Positions 27,126-36,529 of a stretch of DNA of 64,000 bases are shown one piece after another. The notes beneath the pieces are model-generated. The model saw only the letters and a program-made list of their open reading frames with translations, did not search any database and was not told the origin of the DNA. How positions within the stretch are numbered: position 1 is the first letter of the stretch; every line of letters starts with the position of its first letter. Made by a program: the position numbers and the translations under genes. Origin of the DNA: Prauserella marina (GTDB lineage: Bacteria; Actinomycetota; Actinomycetes; Mycobacteriales; Pseudonocardiaceae); assembly GCF_002240355.1 (NCBI RefSeq), contig NZ_CP016353.1, positions 6,611,001-6,675,000 on the forward strand, written 5' to 3'.

Positions 27126-28250
27126 ATGAGCCGTAAGCGATGGACGATCCTCGCCATGTGCACGCTGGCCGTCCTCGGCACGACGAGCGTTTCCGGTCAC
27201 GCCGAGCCGAGGGCCGACGCGACCTCGCCCGAGGCACGGGCAGGCAAGCCTTCCGACGATTTCGTGATCGTCGCGCACAGGGGCGCGTCGGGCTACCGGC
27301 CGGAGCACACTCTCGCCGCGTACGAACTCGCCGCGAGGATGGGCGCCGACTTCATCGAGCCCGACCTGGTGACCACCAAGGACGGCGTGCTCGTCGCGAG
27401 GCACGAACCGGAGATCGGCGGGACGACCGACGTCGCTGACCATCCCGAGTTCGCCGACCGCAAGACCACGAAGGACCTCGACGGGACACCGGTCACCGGC
27501 TGGTTCGCCGAGGACTTCACGCTGGCCGAGCTGAAGACGCTCAGAGCGAAAGAACGCATCCCCGAGCTGCGCCCGCACAACACCGTCTACGACGGCAGGT
27601 TCGAGATCCCCACCTTCCAGGAGGTGATCGACCTCTCCCGCGAACTGTCCCGCGAGCTACGCCGCGACATCGGGATCTACCCGGAGACCAAGCACCCGAC
27701 CTACTTCAAGCGACAGGGATTGCCGCTCGAACCCGCATTCGTCGACACGTTGAAACGCAACGGGCTCAACAAGCGTGGCGCGAGTGTCTACGTCCAGTCC
27801 TTCGAGGTGGGCAACCTCAAGGAGCTGAGGGGGAAGCTGCGGGTTCCGCTCGTGCAACTCGTCAACGCCTCCGGCGCGCCATACGACTTCGTCGCCGGCG
27901 GCGATCCGCGCACCTACGACGACCTCGTCACGCCGGATGGTCTCGCCGAAATCGCGCGCTATGCCGAAGGGCTCGGCCCGGCGCTTGACAGGGTGATTCC
28001 CAGGGATGCCGATGGCAGGCTCACGCAGCCGACGGCGATCGTCGATGACGCGCACGCGGCAGGTCTCGAAGTGCACCCGTGGACTTTTTGCGCCGAGAAC
28101 AACTTCCTCCCGGCCGACTTGCGCTCCTCCGATGATCCCGCCGCGTGGGGCGACATCCTCACCGCGTACGAGTTGTTCATAGCAACCGGAATCGACGGAC
28201 TGTTCGCCGATCAGCCCGACATCGCGGTCGAGGTGGCAGGGAACCGGTAG
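27126..28250 (+). CDS. glpQ: Secreted glycerophosphodiester phosphodiesterase
   Basis: The 374-residue protein has a signal peptide (MSRKRWTILAMCTLAVLGTTS ... GHAEP). A GDPD TIM barrel follows: VIVAHRGASGYRPEHTLAAYE with the catalytic His, FIEPDLVTTKDGVLVARHEPEI, YPETKHPTYF, and GLEVHPWTFCAEN near the C-terminus. It resembles the periplasmic GlpQ class that releases glycerol-3-phosphate from deacylated phospholipids. ATG 27126 has GAGAGAGG upstream. The symbol reflects class, not proven orthology. A perfect 15-bp inverted repeat ends the gene. Confidence 0.94.
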   Translation: MSRKRWTILAMCTLAVLGTTSVSGHAEPRADATSPEARAGKPSDDFVIVAHRGASGYRPEHTLAAYELAARMGADFIEPDLVTTKDGVLVARHEPEIGGTTDVADHPEFADRKTTKDLDGTPVTGWFAEDFTLAELKTLRAKERIPELRPHNTVYDGRFEIPTFQEVIDLSRELSRELRRDIGIYPETKHPTYFKRQGLPLEPAFVDTLKRNGLNKRGASVYVQSFEVGNLKELRGKLRVPLVQLVNASGAPYDFVAGGDPRTYDDLVTPDGLAEIARYAEGLGPALDRVIPRDADGRLTQPTAIVDDAHAAGLEVHPWTFCAENNFLPADLRSSDDPAAWGDILTAYELFIATGIDGLFADQPDIAVEVAGNR

Positions 28251-28258
28251 CGGTTCGA

Positions 28259-28296
28259 GATTCCACAGTGGACTTTATTTTGTCCACTGTGGAATC
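28259..28296. terminator. Perfect 15-bp inverted repeat between convergent genes
   Basis: Arms GATTCCACAGTGGAC (28259-28273) and its exact complement (28282-28296) flank the loop TTTATTTT. It lies eight bases after the GDPD stop and overlaps the MerR stop codon, so it can terminate both genes. The arms are much less GC-rich than other hairpins here and contain a near DnaA box (TTGTCCACT). Confidence 0.75.
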
Positions 28297-28687
28297 AATC
28301 GGCCATCGTCACGGCCGCCGAACACGAAGGCATCTCGTTCGAATACCAGTCGATCTTGTACCGGATCAATTGCTGGTGCTGCCTCAGCTCCCCGATCCGC
28401 CGCTCGACCCTGACCTCGTGATCGCGGAGCACGGCGAGCCGTTCCGCCGCATGCTCCTCACCGCCGCGAAGCAGCGTCACGAACCGGTGCATGTCGACGA
28501 TGGGCATGTCGGTGTCGCGAAGGCAGCGAAGCAGGTGAAGCAGTCCCACGTCGTCATCGGAGTAACGCCTTCGCCCTCCCGCCGTCCGTGCGACGGGGGA
28601 GAGCAGACCGATCTTCTCGTAGTACCTCAGCGTGTCGATGCTGAAGCCGGACTTCTCGGCCGCCTCGGCGGGGGTGTAGGAGGTCAC
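28295..28687 (-). CDS. MerR-family transcriptional regulator
   Basis: The 130-residue protein has VTSYTPAEAAEKSGFSIDTLRYYEKIGLL, the standard MerR winged helix, then GGRRRYSDDDV and a coiled-coil dimer helix. The C-terminal tail CSAAVTMAD carries only one Cys, so metal sensing is unlikely. It resembles the group controlling aldehyde and NAD(P)-oxidoreductase genes. GTG 28687 was chosen over the longer frame because a MerR-type promoter ends exactly there; the longer start at 28714 would lie inside the promoter. Confidence 0.9.
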   Translation of the reverse strand: MTSYTPAEAAEKSGFSIDTLRYYEKIGLLSPVARTAGGRRRYSDDDVGLLHLLRCLRDTDMPIVDMHRFVTLLRGGEEHAAERLAVLRDHEVRVERRIGELRQHQQLIRYKIDWYSNEMPSCSAAVTMAD

Positions 28688-28693
28688 CGATCC

Positions 28694-28724
28694 AGAGTGG
28701 CACCTGGAGTGCACTCAAGGTCAA
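28694..28724 (-). promoter_or_regulatory. MerR-type promoter/operator with 19-bp spacer
   Basis: On the minus strand, -35 TTGACC (28724-28719) and -10 CACTCT (28699-28694) are separated by 19 bases. A dyad, CTTGAGTGCACTCCAGG, lies between them. The overlong spacer with a central palindrome is the hallmark of MerR-activated promoters. The predicted start site falls on the GTG at 28687. No other target gene is intact nearby. Confidence 0.7.
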
Positions 28725-28800
28725 GCAACTCGGCAAGGACCTGGGAGTCGCGTTGCTGGAACCGAACGGCCGCACGATCCGGCTCACCGGAGCGGTACCC
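28708..28800 (+). pseudogene. LysR-type helix-turn-helix relic
   Basis: Translation of the plus strand in the frame of 28720 gives SALKVKQLGKDLGVALLEP followed by NGRTIRLTGA. This matches the end of a LysR DNA-binding domain (consensus like SRQIRxLExxLGVxLFxRxxRxVxLTxAG). No start, no upstream helix and no ligand-binding domain follow; downstream the frame runs into a Pro/Arg-rich shadow. It overlaps the MerR promoter. The rest of 28725-29013 has no gene I can support. It is probably the remnant of a deleted regulator. Confidence 0.5.
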
Positions 28801-29013
28801 CGCGCCGCGCGACACCGAGACGGCCCACCGCTTCGACCTGCTCGTCGCCGCAAGGTCTTCGGGCTCACCGTCATCGCACCACTTTTTCCCGGGCTTGCGA
28901 TTGTTCGCCCTTCAGCGCTTCGCGCGGTAGACCTCCTAGACTGAGAACAGTGGCACGTTGCCGGATCGATTTCTGTTCGGCCGCGCCAGAGCGACGACTG
29001 GGGTGGAGAACCT

Positions 29014-29697
29014 ATGCAGGCGGTCTTCCAAGACATTGTCAAGGGCGATGAGGCGAGCGTCCGATCGCGGATCGAGAACAATCCGTCACTTGTCGATGCC
29101 GTCGCCTCGGGGTCGCCGAAGAAGTATGTCGGCCAGTCTGCGCTACAGGTGGCGATCCGCACAGGTCGGTTTGGCATCGCGAGGTTTCTGCTGGAGAAGG
29201 GGAGCGACCCCCGCTTCGTCGACGTGAAGTCGCCGACTGGGTGGTCGAGGTCTGTTTTTCATGACGCCGCGGTGGCGGCGGTGATGCGCTCGCGCTGGTC
29301 ACGTCGGACATTCAATGCGGCATCGGAGCAGGTGTGGCTGATCGCTGAGACCGCGAAGAGCGATGAAGCGTTCGAGATGCTCGTCGCGCTCATCGAGGCG
29401 GGCGCTGACGCTACGGCTGTGGATTCTTTGGGAGCGACTCCGCTCGGACGAGCGGTGCTTGCGGCGCACGACGTGCTGCCCAGGCGCAATGACGAGAAGC
29501 CCGAACTGTCCGACGGAAAACCCCTCACTCCTGAACTGGTCGATGACCTCACTCGCATCTTTGAACTCTTGAAGACACACGGAGCCGATCCGGAGCAAGT
29601 CGAGCCTCAGCTCGAAAAGTCCCTTGCGAACCGCTATCGCCACGAACTCGTTGGTAAGTTCCTCAAGGGTGGAGTCGAGCCGGACTCGGCTGCATGA
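29014..29697 (+). CDS. Ankyrin-repeat protein
   Basis: The 227-residue protein has ankyrin-type units: KGDEASVRSRIENNPSLVDAV, GQSALQVAIRTGRFGIARFLLEKG, and FEMLVALIEAGADATAVDS followed by LGATPLGRAVLA. No signal peptide, membrane helix or catalytic domain is present, so it should act as a cytoplasmic binding protein. Codon use appears less GC-biased than in neighbouring genes, and the surroundings include a gene relic, so recent acquisition is possible. The partner is unknown. Confidence 0.85.
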   Translation: MQAVFQDIVKGDEASVRSRIENNPSLVDAVASGSPKKYVGQSALQVAIRTGRFGIARFLLEKGSDPRFVDVKSPTGWSRSVFHDAAVAAVMRSRWSRRTFNAASEQVWLIAETAKSDEAFEMLVALIEAGADATAVDSLGATPLGRAVLAAHDVLPRRNDEKPELSDGKPLTPELVDDLTRIFELLKTHGADPEQVEPQLEKSLANRYRHELVGKFLKGGVEPDSAA

Positions 29698-29849
29698 AGA
29701 GTTCGCTATCGACTGGGTCTGATCCGGGTACGGTCGAACATCGTCGATCAGGGTCACCCTGCTCGACCCATCCGATGGAAGATATGGCTCCGCCGCGGTA
29801 GGAGGACTTCCCTCATGGTGAGGCCCGCCATCGGACGTGCGCTGCGCGT

Positions 29850-30269
29850 TCAGATCTTCGGTTTCCCGCGCATGTTCCCACCGTAGTTGACGTCCGCTGC
29901 CGCTTTCTGTACCGCCACCGTCGTGACCGTGGCAGGACTCACCGGTTCGAACACCTCCACGGTATCCGGAGTTCCGAACCGGTAGGCGACCTGGCCGCCG
30001 CCCTGGTCCCGGGCCATGCCGCTCGGCCACACGTCTACCTGCGCTCCAGCGACCCCGATCCGCCACCCATAAGGCTCCAGTTGCTCGCGCACGAGACAAA
30101 GGGCCTCGAACGCGTCATCTGCTTCTGCCAGGGCCGTGCCGAACGCCGGACACACGATCGACACCGCCCAACCGTAGTCCTCCGTCAGATGCCACTCGAT
30201 CGTCGCATCGTGCAGGATTCTCTCTCGAGAAACCTGGATCGATTGCGGGCTCGTCAACCACTCAGCCAC
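29850..30269 (-). CDS. Conserved-looking hypothetical protein, 139 residues
   Basis: From GTG 30269 the protein reads VAEWLTSPQSIQVSRERILHD and contains DYGWAVSIVCPAFG, DDAFEALCLVREQLEPYGWR and WPSGMARDQGGG, a compact alpha/beta sequence without signal or membrane helix. AAGGAG lies nine bases before the GTG. The same frame stays open upstream to 30635; an ATG at 30407 would give 185 residues and add a segment (VKSS ... CLCVALREWKSSHVLP) reminiscent of DUF397. I cannot name a family. Both starts remain possible. Confidence 0.65.
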   Translation of the reverse strand: MAEWLTSPQSIQVSRERILHDATIEWHLTEDYGWAVSIVCPAFGTALAEADDAFEALCLVREQLEPYGWRIGVAGAQVDVWPSGMARDQGGGQVAYRFGTPDTVEVFEPVSPATVTTVAVQKAAADVNYGGNMRGKPKI

Positions 30270-30653
30270 GGTGTGGCGCTCCTTCGCGGGTAAGACGTGT
30301 GAAGACTTCCATTCCCGCAGGGCGACGCATAGACAGCCTGCCCCGCAGGAAAACGCCCACTCACGTGGCGAACTCTTGACCACGTACACCCGCCACGCCA
30401 ACAACATGACGGCCGCTCGTGGTGGGAGCCGGTTTCTGCTGAGCTGGTAGACGGCGAACGCGGATGCGTGCGGGGTCCATGCCGTGATGGTCAGGAGCGT
30501 GAGCGTCGCGGCGATGCCGCCGAGGCGGCAGGAGCACACCCGCCGTCGCGGCGGCACTGACGGCACTCGACCAACGCGCACGGTCGCTGACCACCGAAGC
30601 CGAGTACGCCTCGGCCCGCTGAACCAACCCTCCACAAAGGACCAGTCGGATCG
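30270..30653 (-). other. Gap with DUF397-like open segment
   Basis: This stretch, upstream of the orphan ORF and downstream of purA, has no independently supported gene. On the minus strand, in frame with the orphan ORF, 30270-30407 encodes KSS...CGAGCLCVALREWKSS, recalling the DUF397 pattern (KSSxSxGxxxCVxVAxRDSK). DUF397 proteins usually sit beside XRE regulators, and none is here. It may be an N-terminal domain of the orphan ORF or a gene fragment. Confidence 0.35.
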
Positions 30654-32675
<2,022 letters not shown>

Positions 32676-32748
32676 CGCGAAAGTGTTGATCGCGTCACCT
32701 TTCTCCGTCACAGTCGGAAAGTTCCCAACTCCGGAGAGAGGCGACGTC

Positions 32749-33387
32749 GTGACCAGCCAACGCACGTTCCGTCATGCTCTGACCGCCATCGGCTCGGCCC
32801 TGCTGCTCACCGCGGGAGTGACCAACGTCGCCTCGGCCGAACCGCCGAACATCCCCGACGAGACCACCGCGCAGGCCCAGCTCGCCGAACTCGCCGTCGC
32901 TCCCGACGGCTCGATGGACGGCTACGACAGGGACCTCTTCCCGCACTGGAGCGACCAGGGCGACAACTGCAACACCAGGGAAGCCGTGCTCAAGCGCGAC
33001 GGAACCGGGGTGGAAACGGGAACCGACTGCTACCCGACGTCAGGTAGCTGGCACAGCCCCTACGACGACGAAACCTGGACCGAACCGTCCGACGTCGACA
33101 TCGACCACGTCGTGCCACTCGCCAACGCCTACCGGACCGGCGCCGACGAATGGACCACCGCGCAGCGCGAGCAGTTCGCCAACGACCTCACCGACGCGCA
33201 GCTCATCGCCGTCACCGACAACGTCAACCAAGAGAAGGGCGACCAGTCACCGGAGGCGTGGAAACCGCCTGCCGAGTCCTACTGGTGCACCTACGCGAGC
33301 ATGTGGATCAGCGTCAAGCACAAGTGGGAGCTGACCGTCAACGATGCCGAAAAAGTCGCGCTCACCGAGATGCTCGAAACCTGCTGA
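32749..33387 (+). CDS. Secreted HNH nuclease (GmrSD/DUF1524-like)
   Basis: The 212-residue protein has a signal peptide (about 1-30, RHALTAIGSALLLTAGVTN ... ASA). Its nuclease domain holds DIDHVVPLANAYRTGA (the beta-beta-alpha metal His), a conserved Asn-containing helix around LIAVTDNVNQEKGDQSPEAW, and SYWCTYASMWISVKHKW. Cysteine pairs (DNCNTRE, GTDCYP; YWCTY, ETC) fit an extracellular fold. GTG 32749 with GGAGAGAGG upstream gives a complete signal peptide. It likely degrades external DNA for nutrients or defence. Its stop codon lies inside 21-bp repeat array B. Confidence 0.92.
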   Translation: MTSQRTFRHALTAIGSALLLTAGVTNVASAEPPNIPDETTAQAQLAELAVAPDGSMDGYDRDLFPHWSDQGDNCNTREAVLKRDGTGVETGTDCYPTSGSWHSPYDDETWTEPSDVDIDHVVPLANAYRTGADEWTTAQREQFANDLTDAQLIAVTDNVNQEKGDQSPEAWKPPAESYWCTYASMWISVKHKWELTVNDAEKVALTEMLETC

Positions 33388-33445
33388 GCCCGCGAGTCCC
33401 GCACTCGGGACGCCGAGATCCGCGCCCAGGCACGCGAGATCCGCA
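33383..33445 (-). repeat. 21-bp repeat array B (three units, inverted)
   Basis: Three 21-bp units occupy 33425-33445, 33404-33424 and 33383-33403 and read on the minus strand. The first two match units of array A almost base for base (GCGGATCTCGCGTGCCTGG, GCGGATCTCGGCGTCCCGAG), and the last is the GGGACTCGCGGG variant. The final unit covers the nuclease stop codon (TGA 33385-33387). The bases between this array and array C hold no gene. Confidence 0.85.
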
Positions 33446-33658
33446 CCGGCCCCTGGGTTTGGCGACGGCGGACAACATGGTCGGCCGCCCGCGTCGGCAA
33501 CAGAGTGCCTCCGACGACGAGTATCCGTCTCGCACCGGCACGCGCGTCCGCTGACGAATGCCGCGCGTGCCCACGCTCGCCCGCCAACCCAGGTTGTCAG
33601 GCTCGGCTTCGCGACCGTACGACTCGTCTGAGCAGGACCAGACTCCGAAAGCCACGAA

Positions 33659-33721
33659 TGCGGATCTCGGATACCCAGACGCAGATTTCGCTGTCCTGAG
33701 CGCGGAACTCGCTGTCCTGTT
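33659..33721 (+). repeat. 21-bp repeat array C (three units)
   Basis: Units start at 33659, 33680 and 33701, are more diverged (TGCGGATCTCGGATACCCAG, CGCAGATTTCGCTGTCCTGA, CGCGGAACTCGCTGTCCTG) and read on the plus strand. The last unit ends inside the stop codon of the convergent DUF3151 gene. Together with array B it forms an inverted pair filling both ends of the 330-bp gap between two convergent genes. The 213 bases between the arrays contain nothing I can identify. Confidence 0.8.
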
Positions 33722-34133
33722 AGGCCAGGCCGGTGGCTTGGGCCGCGGCGGGGTCGGAGTCGATGATGAACTGCTTGCAGCGTTCGTATTCCTCGGTCTC
33801 GCCGATCCGGCCCGCGGCCTTCGCGAGAACGGCGAGCGACCTCAGGAAGCCCTGGTTGGGCCCGTGCGCCCACGGGACGGGACCGAAGCCCTTCCAGCCC
33901 GCACGCCGGAGCTGATCAAGGCCCCTGTGGTAACCGGTGCGGGCGTAGGCGTAGGCCGCGACGACCTCGTCCTCGCCGAGCGCACGCTCGCCGAGCGCGG
34001 CCCACGTGGCGCTGAAGTCGGGGTGTTCGGCAGCGACCTCTGCCGGATCCGTACCCGCGTCGAGCGCTGCCTGTGGCTCCGGCCGCTCTGGCAGTTTGGT
34101 GGCTTCCGGTTCGAGGAGGTTGCCGTGAGTCAT
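33720..34133 (-). CDS. DUF3151 family protein
   Basis: The 137-residue protein contains LLEPEATKLPERPEPQAAL, HPDFSATWAALGERAL, YARTGYHRGLDQLRRAGWKGFGPVPW and GFLRSLAVLAKAAGRIGE, a signature helical sequence conserved across actinobacteria next to fructose-bisphosphate aldolase, as here. It is soluble and its function is unknown. ATG 34133 starts at the usual family N-terminus (MTHGNLL); the frame extends further but without similarity. A 28-residue membrane ORF and fbaA lie upstream. Confidence 0.92.
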   Translation of the reverse strand: MTHGNLLEPEATKLPERPEPQAALDAGTDPAEVAAEHPDFSATWAALGERALGEDEVVAAYAYARTGYHRGLDQLRRAGWKGFGPVPWAHGPNQGFLRSLAVLAKAAGRIGETEEYERCKQFIIDSDPAAAQATGLA

Positions 34134-34167
34134 GCCGCCATTGTGCAGCACTCGCCCTCGCCTGCCC

Positions 34168-34254
34168 TCACAGGATGAGAGCAATCAGCACGCTGCTGCC
34201 GCCTAGTACCAGTGCTGCCACGAGAACGGCGGCGACGAGTCGCTTCGGCATCAT
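34168..34254 (-). CDS. Possible 28-residue membrane peptide
   Basis: ATG-ATG at 34254-34249 opens MMPKRLVAAVLVAALVLGG, followed by SSVLIALIL and a stop at 34168. A positively charged start, one hydrophobic helix and almost nothing else describe a small membrane protein. GGAGG lies 12 bases before the first ATG, slightly far. It sits between the fbaA terminator and the DUF3151 gene. Chance hydrophobic frames of this size exist in GC-rich DNA, so confidence is moderate. Confidence 0.4.
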   Translation of the reverse strand: MMPKRLVAAVLVAALVLGGSSVLIALIL

Positions 34255-34313
34255 CTTCGATTCCCGCCTCCACTTCGCACAGCCCATTCAGGCCATCAAG
34301 GACTCGGCTTTTG

Positions 34314-34351
34314 CCGTGCCGGCACCGCTCGAAGCCGCGGTGCCGGCACGG
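34314..34351 (-). terminator. Hairpin terminator of fbaA
   Basis: Perfect 14-bp arms CCGTGCCGGCACCG (34314-34327) and CGGTGCCGGCACGG (34338-34351) with a 10-base loop lie seven bases beyond the fbaA stop. There is no T run. Confidence 0.75.
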
Positions 34352-34358
34352 AGGTACG

Positions 34359-35387
34359 TCAGAGCTTCTTGCCCGCCGACTTGAGGTTCTCGGCCGCCTC
34401 GACGACGCGAGTTGCCATGGCACCCTCGGCCGCCTTGAGGTAGCTGCGCGGGTCGTAGGTCTTCTTGTTGCCGACCTCACCGTCGATCTTGAGCACGCCG
34501 TCGTAGTTCTTGAACATGTGATCGGCGATAGGCCGGGTGAACGCGTACTGGGTGTCGGTGTCGACGTTCATCTTCACGACGCCGTAGGACAGCGCCTCGT
34601 GGATCTCCTCAAGCAGCGATCCGGAGCCGCCGTGGAAGACGAGTTCGAACGGCTTCGATCCCTCGGCGAGGCCGAGCTTCTCCGATGCGACCTGCTGACC
34701 GCGCTTGAGCACGTCCGGACGCAACTGCACAGCGCCCGGCTTGTAGGCGCCGTGCACGTTGCCGAACGTCGCGGCGAGCAGGTACCGGCCCTTCTCACCC
34801 GCGCCGAGCGCGTCGATGGTCTTCACGAAGTCGCCCTCGGCCGTGTAGAGCTTTTCGTTGATCTCGTTGGCGACACCGTCTTCCTCGCCGCCGACGACGC
34901 CGATCTCGACCTCAAGGATGATCTTGGCCGCCGCGGACTTCGCCAGCAGCTCGGTCGCGATCGACAGGTTCTCGTCGAGGTCGATGGCCGAGCCGTCCCA
35001 CATGTGGGACTGGAAGAGCGGGTTCTCACCCCTGTCGACGCGCTCCTGCGAAATCTCCAGCAGCGGCCTGACGAAGCCGTCGAGCTTGTCCTTGGGGCAG
35101 TGGTCGGTGTGCAGCGCGACGTTGATCGGGTACTTCGCGGCGACGACGTGCGCGAACTCCGCGAGCGCCGCCGCACCGGTGACCATGTCCTTGACCTTCT
35201 GCCCCGACGCGAACTCGGCACCACCCGTCGAGAACTGGATGATCCCGTCGCTCTCGGCTTCCGCGAAGCCCCTCAACGCGGCGTTCAGGGTCTCCGACGA
35301 GGTCACGTTGATGGCGGGATACGCGAACTCGTTCGCCTTGGCCCTGTCCAGCATTTCAGCGTAGACCTCGGGGGTGGCGATGGGCAT
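34359..35387 (-). CDS. fbaA: Fructose-bisphosphate aldolase, class II
   Basis: This 342-residue zinc aldolase of glycolysis and gluconeogenesis cleaves fructose-1,6-bisphosphate to DHAP and glyceraldehyde-3-phosphate. It shows MPIATPEVYAEMLDRAKAN at the N-terminus, zinc ligands in LHTDHCPKDK, EVEIGVVGGEEDG, GAYKPGAVQL, and the phosphate loop FHGGSGSLLEEI. GAGGAGG precedes the ATG at 35387. It is followed by a strong hairpin. Neighbouring DUF3151 is a conserved partner by position. Confidence 0.97.
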   Translation of the reverse strand: MPIATPEVYAEMLDRAKANEFAYPAINVTSSETLNAALRGFAEAESDGIIQFSTGGAEFASGQKVKDMVTGAAALAEFAHVVAAKYPINVALHTDHCPKDKLDGFVRPLLEISQERVDRGENPLFQSHMWDGSAIDLDENLSIATELLAKSAAAKIILEVEIGVVGGEEDGVANEINEKLYTAEGDFVKTIDALGAGEKGRYLLAATFGNVHGAYKPGAVQLRPDVLKRGQQVASEKLGLAEGSKPFELVFHGGSGSLLEEIHEALSYGVVKMNVDTDTQYAFTRPIADHMFKNYDGVLKIDGEVGNKKTYDPRSYLKAAEGAMATRVVEAAENLKSAGKKL

Positions 35388-35504
35388 CGTTGTCCTCCTC
35401 AGCGGTGTCCTGCTCGTGCCGCAGGCTCGGGGCGCTACTTGCCCCGCATCCTACGAGGCCGGTCCACGACGACGCCCTGCCGTGCAGCGAACGCCACCTT
35501 TGCC

Positions 35505-35540
35505 GCATTCGGCGCACATCGGACCGCGTGCGCCGAATGC
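35505..35540 (-). terminator. Hairpin downstream of the LLM oxidoreductase gene
   Basis: Perfect 13-bp arms GCATTCGGCGCAC (35505-35517) and GTGCGCCGAATGC (35528-35540) with a 10-base loop lie 22 bases after the LLM stop codon. There is no T run. It separates this gene from fbaA. Confidence 0.7.
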
Positions 35541-35561
35541 CGAGGTGACGTTCGCCGCTGG

Positions 35562-36392
35562 TCAGAGAAGAATGTCCGCGAGCTGCCGGTATCCGGGCAA
35601 CGGGTCGTCGCCCGCGCTGAGCACCTGGACGCACACGTGATCGGCACCGGCGTCGAGGTGGGCGGTCACTCCCTCGGCGACGGTCTTCGCGTCGCCGTGG
35701 ATGCCGAGCGCGTCGATGAGCTGATCACTACCGCCGTCGGCGATGTCCTCGTCCTTCCAGCCCAACCGCTTGAGGTTGTTCACATAGTTGACGAGATGCA
35801 GATACGGATTCTCGATGGCCGGCCTCGCCACCGCGCGCGCCCGCTCGGGATCGGTGTCGAACACCACCTTCTGCTCAGGCGCCAGCAGGACGCCGTCGCC
35901 GAGGATGTCCCTTGCCTGGCGAGTGTGCTCCGGCGTCGTGAGGTAAGGGTGCGCACCGGCGGTCCGCTCGGCGGCAAGCCGCAACACCTTGGGCCCGAGC
36001 GCGGCGAGTGCCATTTCCTCGACCGGAACACCCGCCTCGTCGAGCTCGTCGAGATAGGACACGATCTTCTCGTAGGGCTTCTGGTAGATCTGGGTCGCCT
36101 CGGGGTGTCCGATGCCGACGCCCAGCAGGAACCGGCCCGGATGCCGCGCCGCGATGCGCTTGTACGAGGCGCCCACCGTCGCGGCGTCGCTGTTCCACAT
36201 GTTGACGATTCCGGTGGCGACCGCGATCGTGCTAGTCGCGTCGAGCAGATCCTCGGCGAGTCTCAGCTCGGCACCCGGTGACCCGCCGATCCAGATGGCT
36301 CCGTAACCGAGCTTCTCCACTTCGACGGCGAGGTCGGGGTTGAGCCCTGGGGCGCCCCGCCAGATTCCGATCTTCCCGAGATTCACAGCCAT
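35562..36392 (-). CDS. LLM-class (luciferase-like) F420- or flavin-dependent oxidoreductase
   Basis: The 276-residue TIM-barrel protein begins MAVNLGKIGIWRGAPGLNPDLA. It has GYGAIWIGGSPGAELRLAEDLL, RIAARHPGRFLLGVGIGHPE and MALAALGPKVLRLAAERTAGAHPYLTTPEHT, the pattern of the short TIGR03620-like actinobacterial group that usually binds F420. The substrate is unknown. ATG 36392 gives the family N-terminus; the longer frame reaches into the promoter. It is divergent from an SDR gene across a palindrome, suggesting joint control. Confidence 0.9.
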   Translation of the reverse strand: MAVNLGKIGIWRGAPGLNPDLAVEVEKLGYGAIWIGGSPGAELRLAEDLLDATSTIAVATGIVNMWNSDAATVGASYKRIAARHPGRFLLGVGIGHPEATQIYQKPYEKIVSYLDELDEAGVPVEEMALAALGPKVLRLAAERTAGAHPYLTTPEHTRQARDILGDGVLLAPEQKVVFDTDPERARAVARPAIENPYLHLVNYVNNLKRLGWKDEDIADGGSDQLIDALGIHGDAKTVAEGVTAHLDAGADHVCVQVLSAGDDPLPGYRQLADILL

Positions 36393-36467
36393 GGCTGTGC
36401 CAACAAAGTCACCCCTTCCCCGCATTCCCGGCTGTCCTGTTTGGACAACGCGAGAAGTACCTACCAA

Positions 36468-36482
36468 CCAGTAGCCTACTGG
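36468..36482. promoter_or_regulatory. Palindrome between LLM and SDR genes
   Basis: CCAGTAG-C-CTACTGG is a perfect 15-bp palindrome in the 137-bp divergent gap, 48 bases before the SDR start. Its form suits a TetR- or GntR-type repressor. No regulator gene is adjacent. Confidence 0.5.
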
Positions 36483-36529
36483 GAGTAAGTTGCGGTACGG
36501 TCTGCTCAAGGCAGACCGAGGAGGCACCA

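Noticed and set aside
28259-28296. The 15-bp inverted repeat as a MerR operator
   Set aside because: It lies at the end of the MerR gene between convergent genes, while a proper MerR-type promoter exists at the other end. A terminator fits better.
28753-28944. A 63-residue protein on the plus strand after the LysR-like words
   Set aside because: After the HTH match the frame becomes Pro/Arg-rich without similarity, so it is treated as the tail of a relic and not a gene.
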